From assembly GCA_021300015.1 (NCBI GenBank), contig JAJTFB010000022.1, forward strand, positions 1 to 43,006: 43,006 nucleotides of DNA, in the 5' to 3' direction. Made by a program: the position numbers and the translations under genes. Source of the DNA: Pirellula sp. (GTDB lineage: Bacteria > Planctomycetota > Planctomycetia > Pirellulales > Pirellulaceae). Under the pieces are notes generated by a model. That model was not told the origin of the DNA and did not search any database. It was given only the letters and a program-made list of their open reading frames with translations. Below, piece by piece: positions 33,043-39,089 of the stretch. Within the stretch, counting starts at the first letter, position 1. Each line of letters opens with the position of its first letter.

Positions 33043-35240
33043 TAGTGATGAGCGTCTGTAGGTGGAGTAAGTTCGATGCGTTTGTCGCAGCTATTGATGA
33101 TTTCTGTATCGTGCGTGACGATGAGCATGGTCCAAGGTTGCAGATCGGATCGGAGGTTCTCCCAAACACGCTGCCTCATCCTAGGGCCGAGCTTATCTAA
33201 GCTGCCGTCGATGAGCAACAACCGGGGTCTTGAGACGATGGCTCGGGCGATCATCAATCGGTGAGCTTGAGAGCGACTCAAGGGAAAGCCGTCGGTCTGA
33301 AGCATCGTGTCTAGGCCCATCGGGAGCGAGAGGACTTCGTCCCAAAGACCGGCGAGTTGCAAGGCGTCTCGGAGGTCCGAATCGTGGATCGAAAGTCGAT
33401 TCAGGGTGATGTTCTCCTGAAGGCTTCCATGAAAAATTTCGACTTCAGAGGCAAAGCCGACCATGGATCCATCCGCAAATCGATTGACATCGCGAGAGTC
33501 GATACCGCCGATTTCACAAAGCCCAGAATGGGGGTTTCTCAAGCCAGCGACGGTCTGCAAGAGCATGGTCTTGCCCGAGTGGCCTTCGCAGCAAATCGCC
33601 ACATGCTGACCCGATTGGATGGTGAAATTCGGAATCGCAATGTGCGATCTGCCGGTATGAAGCACCAGATCTCGGAAGCGAACCTCGACCGGTCCGATCC
33701 CCGCATCCAAGGGCCGAGCCGGCGGGACCGTCGGCAGATCGATCAAGTGCCCGACTTTGTCCGTCGCTGCCATCAAGTCATAGAACGACTCGAGGCTCTT
33801 GCCAACTTTGGAAAATGCGCCGACGACAACCGCAACGACCGACACGCTGGCTACCAACTGCCCGATCGTCAGCGCATTGTTGAGCACCAGCCATCCGCCG
33901 AGCGAGAGGAGTGCCGAAATCGAAACGGCATAAAGCAGCAAAGCGAAAAGCGATTGCCGGATCAAAACCGCAAAATGCTTGCGCCTCGCGCTGAGGTATT
34001 CCACGATCAATCGATTCGCTCGATCGACGGCCAAGGACCCACCCCCGTGGACCTGAAACGCATTGGGACTGCCGATAATGTCTTGCAACCAGTGGGCAAT
34101 TCGATATTTGATCAAGGACTCTTCGATGGCCGTCCGAACGCCTCCTCGCCCCAGGGCATAGATCATCACGGTCATGCCCATCAAAAGGATCAGGTCAAAG
34201 GCCAAGAGGTAGGGGCTATAGACCGCCAGCAAAAGCAATCCTGCCAACGTCTGAATCGCCAAAGCCAACAGATCCAACAGAAGCGATGCGGTCGCCTTTT
34301 GCATCGTCATCACGTCGAAAAATCGGTTCGCCAACTCCGGACCATGAATTCCATCCATCGCAGAACGCTCCAACCTCGGGAGACGCTCGGCAAGGTCGCC
34401 AACGATCCGGACGATCATCCGTCGCTGCAAGATTTCCACGATGAAGACCTGCAAGGCCTTGATCACTGCCGAGAGGGTCAAGATCGCGAAAAGCAACACC
34501 GCAATCCAAATCAATGGCTGGATGACCGATGCAAATCCGATCGTCGTGACCATCTGCTCGACGGCCAAAGGAGTCGCAAGATCCAGAAAGCTAACCACCA
34601 GGGTGAAGACACCCAAGGTCCAAATGTCCTTGGTCTCCAGTTTGAGGAGCCTGAGCAATCGCTTCTGGGGAGAAATATGTTCGGCGTGATGTTGATGCGA
34701 ATCGTGATCGTCATGCACCTTGGGAATACGGGCTTGGTCAGGCTCACGACTCGAGGTGATGGTCTCACAACTGAGCGACGGCTCGGCGATAAAGTACTGA
34801 TGCGATCGGCCTCGGGCAAGCAAACCGGAGAGCTCTCGTCGGGTAAGCGAATCGGATCGCTTGCTCTTGGCCGATATCAACGTTGCATCGACGCGACCTC
34901 CAGCGACATTCGAGAAAACGGCTGCCTGCTGCTCCCCGTTGCTCGACTGATACACCACTGCCACTGGGAACTCGTCAAGGAGCAATTCCCAAATATCGAC
35001 CATGCTCAACTCCAGCGGGGCCAATCTCAGGCCAACGGCTGTCCCTGCCCGCATGACCGACATCGCTAGAGCATCGGGCGTGCGAGCTTCGTCGATGAGC
35101 GCATCGCTGAGGGCTTGCGAGACGGCGGAAAGTTCGTGCGGAACGTCCAGACGCAGCAAAAGCTCATCGAGCAACTCCCGGAGTATCTCGCGCTGGTTCA
35201 ACTGCGCCCCAGAGGGCTGTTCGTTCGATTGCTGAAGCAT
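33042..35240 (-). CDS. ABC exporter-like protein with degenerate ATPase domain
   Basis: 732 residues. Residues 1-165 are a cytoplasmic N-terminal part whose middle (V-A-V-V-Y-Q-S-S-N-G) recalls the C39-like domain of T1SS exporters, without a peptidase cysteine that I can place. A histidine-rich linker (D-D-H-D-S-H-Q-H-H-A-E-H, about 180-190) precedes five to six transmembrane helices (about 210-460). The nucleotide-binding domain is recognisable by order, but its motifs are altered. Walker A is C-E-G-H-S-G-K557-T (two glycines lost) and the signature is L-S-R-S-Q (654-658) instead of L-S-G-G-Q. Walker B is L-L-L-I-D678-G679, lacking the catalytic glutamate. The H-loop V-T-H-D is kept. It may bind but hardly hydrolyse ATP. 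First gene of the secretion operon; no substrate gene is adjacent. Confidence 0.87.
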   Translation of the reverse strand: MLQQSNEQPSGAQLNQREILRELLDELLLRLDVPHELSAVSQALSDALIDEARTPDALAMSVMRAGTAVGLRLAPLELSMVDIWELLLDEFPVAVVYQSSNGEQQAAVFSNVAGGRVDATLISAKSKRSDSLTRRELSGLLARGRSHQYFIAEPSLSCETITSSREPDQARIPKVHDDHDSHQHHAEHISPQKRLLRLLKLETKDIWTLGVFTLVVSFLDLATPLAVEQMVTTIGFASVIQPLIWIAVLLFAILTLSAVIKALQVFIVEILQRRMIVRIVGDLAERLPRLERSAMDGIHGPELANRFFDVMTMQKATASLLLDLLALAIQTLAGLLLLAVYSPYLLAFDLILLMGMTVMIYALGRGGVRTAIEESLIKYRIAHWLQDIIGSPNAFQVHGGGSLAVDRANRLIVEYLSARRKHFAVLIRQSLFALLLYAVSISALLSLGGWLVLNNALTIGQLVASVSVVAVVVGAFSKVGKSLESFYDLMAATDKVGHLIDLPTVPPARPLDAGIGPVEVRFRDLVLHTGRSHIAIPNFTIQSGQHVAICCEGHSGKTMLLQTVAGLRNPHSGLCEIGGIDSRDVNRFADGSMVGFASEVEIFHGSLQENITLNRLSIHDSDLRDALQLAGLWDEVLSLPMGLDTMLQTDGFPLSRSQAHRLMIARAIVSRPRLLLIDGSLDKLGPRMRQRVWENLRSDLQPWTMLIVTHDTEIINSCDKRIELTPPTDAHH

Positions 35241-35354
35241 GCCAAACCAGTCAATAAGTGTAGTTAATGCCGGATGCCGGGGTGGTACAAGCCTAGGCTA
35301 GAAAAAGTCAATACGCCAGTGTAGGGCAAAAGTTCAATAGTCAATCGTTGTTTT

Positions 35355-35376
35355 TTTCACAACAAACAGTGTGAAA
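35355..35376. promoter_or_regulatory. Inverted repeat TTTCACA-N8-TGTGAAA, operator-like
   Basis: Perfect 7-bp arms (35355-35361 and 35370-35376) around an 8-nt spacer, inside the most AT-rich part of a divergent intergenic region, 115 nt before the ABC start. The size and symmetry fit a dimeric regulator's operator; the TGTGA half-site recalls Crp/Fnr-type sites, though the spacing is 2 nt longer than usual. A function is inferred only. Confidence 0.4.
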
Positions 35377-35389
35377 TCTCATTCTGCGA

Positions 35390-35411
35390 GGCGTTTTGGT
35401 GGCGTTTTGGT
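35390..35411. repeat. 11-bp tandem duplication
   Basis: GGCGTTTTGGT occurs twice in direct succession (35390-35400, 35401-35411), followed by GGC. It lies just beside the operator-like inverted repeat. Confidence 0.7.
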
Positions 35412-35477
35412 GGCTTATCGACGAGTTTTACCAAACTTTGACATCCACTAGACTTGCCGACATCGCTTGTTGGCCCC

Positions 35478-35509
35478 CCCTGAGGTTACTCTTTTAGCGT
35501 ACCTCAGGG
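35478..35509 (+). promoter_or_regulatory. Strong inverted repeat in the desaturase leader
   Basis: Perfect 9-bp arms CCCTGAGGT (35478-35486) and ACCTCAGGG (35501-35509) with a 14-nt loop, 84 nt before the desaturase ATG. It could be an operator or a hairpin in the leader mRNA. No T-run follows, so a simple terminator is unlikely. Confidence 0.45.
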
Positions 35510-35592
35510 TTGTTCTGCGTCCAATGGACCAACCGTGCCAATGAGGTTTTGGAATCATCATCCCACTGAGCGAGCTTCCCGAGCAAACTGAT

Positions 35593-36630
35593 ATGCGAAG
35601 TCACCCATCTGAAAACGAATCGTCGACGAATCCAATAATGAACTCCCGCAAAGCCCATCATGCCGAGATGCATGCACCGGCATTGAGTCCAAGCGTCGAG
35701 GAGTTTGAATCGAGCGTTACGGTCCGATCGGGTACCAAGACGCAGCCTCGGATCCCCGAGGTTTACCACATTCAATGGGGAGCGACCGCGTGGCTCGTCG
35801 CCTTGCACCTCGGCGCTCTTGCTGCTCCTTGGACTTTTTCGTGGAGTGGACTGTTCCTCTGTGTGCTGATTCACTGGATCAACGGTAGCCTTGGGATTTG
35901 CTTGGGTTACCATCGGCTCTTAACGCACACGGGGCTTGTGGTTCCTGGCTGGGTCAAATACACGCTGACGTTTTTTGGTGTATTGGCCGGCGAAGGTGGT
36001 CCGATCAGTTGGACGGCCAACCATCGCAAGCATCATGCTTACAGCGACCAACCTGGAGATCCGCATTCGCCGCACGAGGGTCCTTGGTGGGCGCACATGT
36101 TTTGGTTGGCTTTTTCGACCGACAACGGCGACTTTGATGGATTTGCCAAGCACTGGGTACCGGACTTGGTCAAGGACAAGGGGCTGATGTTTTTCGAGCG
36201 ATTCTTTTTGCCCATCCACATTGCCTTCGGAGCGGCACTTGCCGGGATCGGTTACTTGATCGGCGGCCAAAGCTTGGCGATTTCCTGGTTGGTATGGGCG
36301 GTTTGTCTGCGAATGGTTGCGGTCTTGCACGTGACTTGGTTCGTCAATTCGGCTTCCCACATTTGGGGATACAAAAACTACGAGACTCGCGACGACAGCC
36401 GCAATCTTTGGTGGGTTGCTATCGTTGCTTATGGCGAAGGATGGCATAACAATCATCATGCCCTGCCGAGATTGGCTCAGCATGGTCACAAGTGGTGGGA
36501 GTTCGATATCACCTTTCAAGCGATCCGACTCTTGCGAGCCTTGGGCTTGGCAACCAACGTGATCGATCTTGCAAGTTACCAAGAGAAGCTGCGCAAGCGA
36601 GCCGAGCGTTCGGCCAGCGAGGCAGCCTAG
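35593..36630 (+). CDS. Membrane acyl (stearoyl-CoA-type) desaturase
   Basis: 345 residues. The three histidine boxes of the di-iron membrane desaturases are present: H-R-L-L-T-H, H-R-K-H-H and H-N-N-H-H (in G-E-G-W-H-N-N-H-H). Four membrane segments can be seen (about 60-80, 83-100, 200-220, 225-245). It introduces a double bond into acyl chains (delta-9 type by family), tuning membrane fluidity. The first 55 residues are hydrophilic and include alternative starts (ATG at 35638). The ribosome binding site of the following WXG100-like gene overlaps its stop codon, so the downstream cassette is transcribed with it. Confidence 0.93.
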   Translation: MRSHPSENESSTNPIMNSRKAHHAEMHAPALSPSVEEFESSVTVRSGTKTQPRIPEVYHIQWGATAWLVALHLGALAAPWTFSWSGLFLCVLIHWINGSLGICLGYHRLLTHTGLVVPGWVKYTLTFFGVLAGEGGPISWTANHRKHHAYSDQPGDPHSPHEGPWWAHMFWLAFSTDNGDFDGFAKHWVPDLVKDKGLMFFERFFLPIHIAFGAALAGIGYLIGGQSLAISWLVWAVCLRMVAVLHVTWFVNSASHIWGYKNYETRDDSRNLWWVAIVAYGEGWHNNHHALPRLAQHGHKWWEFDITFQAIRLLRALGLATNVIDLASYQEKLRKRAERSASEAA

Positions 36631-36634
36631 GAGG
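36629..36634 (+). promoter_or_regulatory. AGGAGG ribosome binding site deciding the GTG start
   Basis: A perfect AGGAGG overlaps the TAG stop of the desaturase. It lies 8 nt before the GTG at 36643 but only 2 nt before the TTG at 36637, so the GTG is the likely start of the small helical protein. Confidence 0.75.
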
Positions 36635-36642
36635 ATTTGGCC

Positions 36643-36918
36643 GTGACCCAAGCGATCGTCGATCCAGAGCAACTGCGTCAATTTGCGATGATGCTCAAAC
36701 GCTTCTCAGGGAACTTGGCCGACTCGACGGCCAAGCTTTCCGGGCAGATGCAGCAGTTGTCCTCGAGCTGGCGGGATCAGGAGCACGCGAAATTTGCGGC
36801 CCAGTTCGAGCAGGAGCTCAAGCAACTTGCTCGTCTGATCGACGCGAGCGAGCGTCATGTGCCGTATCTGATCCGCAAGGCCGAGCTTATCGAAGAGTAC
36901 CAGCGCGGTCATGGCTAA
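36643..36918 (+). CDS. WXG100-like small helical protein
   Basis: 91 residues. The sequence reads as two helices separated by a turn containing W43-R44-D45 (Q-L-S-S-S-W-R-D-Q-E-H-A-K-F), the position and style of the W-x-G turn in WXG100/ESAT-6 proteins. Length and all-helical composition fit too; the glycine is replaced by aspartate, seen in some relatives. WXG100 proteins are usually small targets or partners of type VII-like secretion, forming helical-hairpin dimers. No FtsK/EssC-type ATPase is in the window. It overlaps the next gene by 8 nt and is translated from its own strong ribosome binding site. Confidence 0.65.
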   Translation: MTQAIVDPEQLRQFAMMLKRFSGNLADSTAKLSGQMQQLSSSWRDQEHAKFAAQFEQELKQLARLIDASERHVPYLIRKAELIEEYQRGHG

Positions 36919-37402
36919 AGCCAACGTTGAAAGCATCGATGCGCTCGAGCGGTTTTCCTCGGCGATTGAATCGCTCCGGGACTCCTCCGTGCACAACTCC
37001 GACGACATCCGCGATCAGTTCCAGAGAATCTCGATGTGGTTGACCAAGGAATTGCCTGAGTATTGGGCTGACCAATTGCGTATTTCTCAAAAACGCTGGA
37101 CCGAAGCTCGTGGGGACCTACTGCGATGCCAAGCCAAAACTCGGGCCGAGGATGAAACGTCCTGCATGTTCGAGCGCAAAGCCCTCGAACGGGCCACAGC
37201 CCGTCGCCAGATGTGCGAGCAGCGCGTAAGACTGGTCCCTCAATTGGCGATGCAATGGGAGCAGTATCAGCAGGAATCGACCTTGAGTGTGCGTCAACTC
37301 GAGGACTTATCGGATTCCCTTTTGCCTTTGGCTCAGGCTCGTTTGCAACAAATGATCGAGACGCTCAAACAATACGCCGCACAAGGGGGGAACGAAGGAT
37401 GA
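36911..37402 (+). CDS. Coiled-coil protein, partner of the WXG100-like protein
   Basis: 163 residues, helical almost throughout, with long charged heptad stretches (for example W-T-E-A-R-G-D-L-L-R-C-Q-A-K-T-R-A-E-D). Two cysteines (C-Q-A-K..., S-C-M-F) and one more (Q-M-C-E-Q) are scattered. I recognise no family. It overlaps the preceding gene by 8 nt and the following gene by 4 nt (ATGA), so all three are made together and probably act together. The general look is close to larger ESAT-6-like or LXG-type helical proteins, but that is inference. Confidence 0.65.
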   Translation: MAKANVESIDALERFSSAIESLRDSSVHNSDDIRDQFQRISMWLTKELPEYWADQLRISQKRWTEARGDLLRCQAKTRAEDETSCMFERKALERATARRQMCEQRVRLVPQLAMQWEQYQQESTLSVRQLEDLSDSLLPLAQARLQQMIETLKQYAAQGGNEG

Positions 37403-37866
37403 TCGGTTTGTCGACACTTCCGGATTTTGGTATCTATTCAATCTGGCCCGAACAAGGGCTCGAGGCCTTCCACCCCGAGGACCGCGACAAGATCGATGGT
37501 TGGATTCCCAGCGATCATGTGATGGAGCGTTTCGCATTCGACGGCGAGTACTACCATGTCCGTTACGGGGATCGGTTGTCGTTCAGGGTCAAGCCGATTT
37601 TGTGGAACGAGGTCCGAGACGAAGGGCATCGGTTGGGGGATCAAGTCGAAGTTCTAGGCCACAACATGCAGAACGAAGCGGTGGTGGCCAAGATTCTTGA
37701 GATGCGATTTTCTCAAGTGCATTCGGCGATCGAGTATGTGCTCGAGCACAATCTCATGCGGGATGAAAAGGCTTATTTGTCCCACGAGTTTGTCCGATTG
37801 ACGCAGCGAGAGCAGCTACGACCGCCAGACGATCCGCTCACGATTAAAGTTCCGACGACGCCTTGA
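37399..37866 (+). CDS. Conserved-looking small protein of unknown function
   Basis: 155 residues, mixed alpha/beta. It opens with F-G-I-Y-S-I-W-P-E-Q-G-L-E-A-F-H-P-E-D-R, then a beta-rich middle (Y-Y-H-V-R-Y-G-D-R-L-S-F-R-V-K-P) and a segment I-L-W-N-E-V-R-D-E-G-H-R-L-G-D-Q-V. It resembles, from memory, a family of uncharacterised proteins around 100-150 residues with an H-P-x-D motif after a Y-x-x-W-P start (possibly DUF6960), unverified. Its start is coupled to the coiled-coil gene (ATGA). Its end overlaps the convergent ABC ATPase gene by 23 nt. Confidence 0.7.
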   Translation: MIGLSTLPDFGIYSIWPEQGLEAFHPEDRDKIDGWIPSDHVMERFAFDGEYYHVRYGDRLSFRVKPILWNEVRDEGHRLGDQVEVLGHNMQNEAVVAKILEMRFSQVHSAIEYVLEHNLMRDEKAYLSHEFVRLTQREQLRPPDDPLTIKVPTTP

Positions 37867-38581
37867 GCGCTGCGGCGGCTTGTTCGTGATCCGTCGTGTC
37901 GGAAATGATTTTCCCATCGCGCAGCACGATGTTCCGCTTGGCATTCCGTGCGACGCCCAAATCGTGAGTCACAAGGATGACGGTCAGATTCCTGGTCTCA
38001 TTGAGTTGCTTGAAGAGCTCGATCACTTCTCGACTGGTGCGAGAGTCGAGGTTCCCGGTCGGTTCGTCACCCATGAGAATCGACGGATCGGTCGAAAGTG
38101 CCCGAGCGATCGCCACGCGTTGTTGCTGGCCACCGGAGAGCTGTCCGGGATGATGATCGAGCCTATCGCCGAGTCCGACTAAGCTCAGGAGTTCTTTGGC
38201 CCGATCGCGTCGCTGGCGGCTGGTTCTTCCTTCGCCGTAGAGCATCGGCAATTCGACGTTCTCCAGAGCGCTGGTTCGGGCCAGGAGGTTGAAGTTCTGG
38301 AAGACGAATCCGATTTGTTTGTTACGGATTCGAGCGCGCACATCGGCGGCCATGTTGACGACTTCGATCCCACCGAGCTTGTAGCTACCACGGGTGGGTC
38401 GATCGAGGCATCCGAGGGTGTTCATCAGCGTGGACTTGCCCGAACCGCTCGGACCGATCAAGGCGGAGTATTCACCCCGTTGCATCACAAGGTCAACGCC
38501 ATCGAGGGCGCGGACTTCGACCTCTTCGAGTCGATAGACTTTCGCGACATCGACGAGTTCGATAAGAGGTTGGTCTGACAT
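37844..38581 (-). CDS. ABC transporter ATPase, LolD/MacB type
   Basis: 245 residues with intact motifs: Walker A G-P-S-G-S-G-K-S-T, Q-loop F-V-F-Q-N-F-N-L-L, signature L-S-G-G-Q-Q-Q-R, Walker B I-L-M-G-D-E-P-T-G-N-L-D-S and H-loop V-T-H-D. The G-N-L-D-S-R-T motif is typical of the LolD/MacB (FtsE-like) group, which drive lipoprotein release or efflux mechanically with a separate permease. No permease gene is adjacent, so its partner lies elsewhere. It begins 25 nt after the PII-like gene on the same strand and overlaps the end of the 155-residue gene by 23 nt. Confidence 0.93.
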   Translation of the reverse strand: MSDQPLIELVDVAKVYRLEEVEVRALDGVDLVMQRGEYSALIGPSGSGKSTLMNTLGCLDRPTRGSYKLGGIEVVNMAADVRARIRNKQIGFVFQNFNLLARTSALENVELPMLYGEGRTSRQRRDRAKELLSLVGLGDRLDHHPGQLSGGQQQRVAIARALSTDPSILMGDEPTGNLDSRTSREVIELFKQLNETRNLTVILVTHDLGVARNAKRNIVLRDGKIISDTTDHEQAAAALKASSEL

Positions 38582-38606
38582 CGATATTCACTTATTGGGC
38601 TGGCGG

Positions 38607-38954
38607 CTAGATCGCTTCGGGGCCACGTTCGGCCGTACGAATTCGAACGCATTGATCCAAGGGTACAACGAAGATTTTTCCGTCGCCGATACGTCCGTCC
38701 TGCTCGGTCTTGGCCCCGCGCAAGATGGCCTGCACTGTCGGTTCGACGAATTCCTCGTTGACAGCGATTTGAAGCTGAAGCTTCCTCAGCAGGTGGATCG
38801 ACCCGTCCGGGGCGCGTTGGAGGCTCTGGTCCCCCTTTTGCCGGGCGTATCCCAAGCAATCGACAACGGTGAGTCGAAAGACCTCGACTTGGCTCAAAGC
38901 TTCCTTGATCGGCTCGAGCCGATCGGGCTGAACGATGGCGATGATTAGCTTCAC
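38607..38954 (-). CDS. PII-like signalling protein with altered T-loop
   Basis: 115 residues from a GTG at 38954, with the PII fold: M-K-L-I-I-A-I-V-Q-P, R38-Q-K, K58, and the C-terminal G-D-G-K-I-F-V-V-P and V-R-I-R-T-A-E-R-G. The T-loop reads Q-S-L-Q-R-A-P-D-G-S-I-H-L-L-R-K, so Tyr51, the uridylylation site of GlnB/GlnK, is replaced by Gly51 and Tyr46 by Gln. Nucleotide-binding residues look kept, with a three-residue insertion before the G-D-G-K. It may sense ATP/ADP and 2-oxoglutarate without GlnD control. No amtB or glnA is nearby; the neighbours are an ABC ATPase downstream and a secreted protein upstream. Confidence 0.88.
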   Translation of the reverse strand: MKLIIAIVQPDRLEPIKEALSQVEVFRLTVVDCLGYARQKGDQSLQRAPDGSIHLLRKLQLQIAVNEEFVEPTVQAILRGAKTEQDGRIGDGKIFVVPLDQCVRIRTAERGPEAI

Positions 38955-38984
38955 GCGCGCTCCGATGGATGCGACAAACCGTCT

Positions 38985-39036
38985 AAAAAAACTTGGTGTT
39001 TAACGAACGAACCGGCGGGGCTACCACCGGTTCGTT
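38985..39036 (-). terminator. Hairpin downstream of the secreted-protein gene
   Basis: Perfect 10-bp arms AACGAACCGG (39006-39015) and CCGGTTCGTT (39027-39036) with an 11-nt loop, 53 nt past the stop at 39090. On the minus strand a T7 run follows, but 15 nt after the stem, so termination strength is uncertain. Confidence 0.5.
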
Positions 39037-39089
39037 ATGCGTTGATGATTTGGATCGATCCTCTGGGCAATCGCTCGAATCAAGACGGC

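Larger units (their letters stand above)
35241..35592. other. Intergenic region between divergent ABC and desaturase genes
   Basis: 352 nt with no credible gene. The AT-rich left half (35340-35380) should contain the ABC operon promoter. It contains an inverted repeat, a short tandem repeat and a second inverted repeat (next entries). No other clear signal was found. Confidence 0.6.

Noticed and set aside
33357..35069. A 570-codon open frame on the plus strand
   Set aside because: It is antisense to the ABC protein; its product is rich in Arg, Gln and His without any domain, a typical shadow.
35494..35913. 139-codon minus-strand frame at the desaturase start
   Set aside because: It is antisense to the desaturase, whose histidine boxes are unmistakable, and its product shows no domain.
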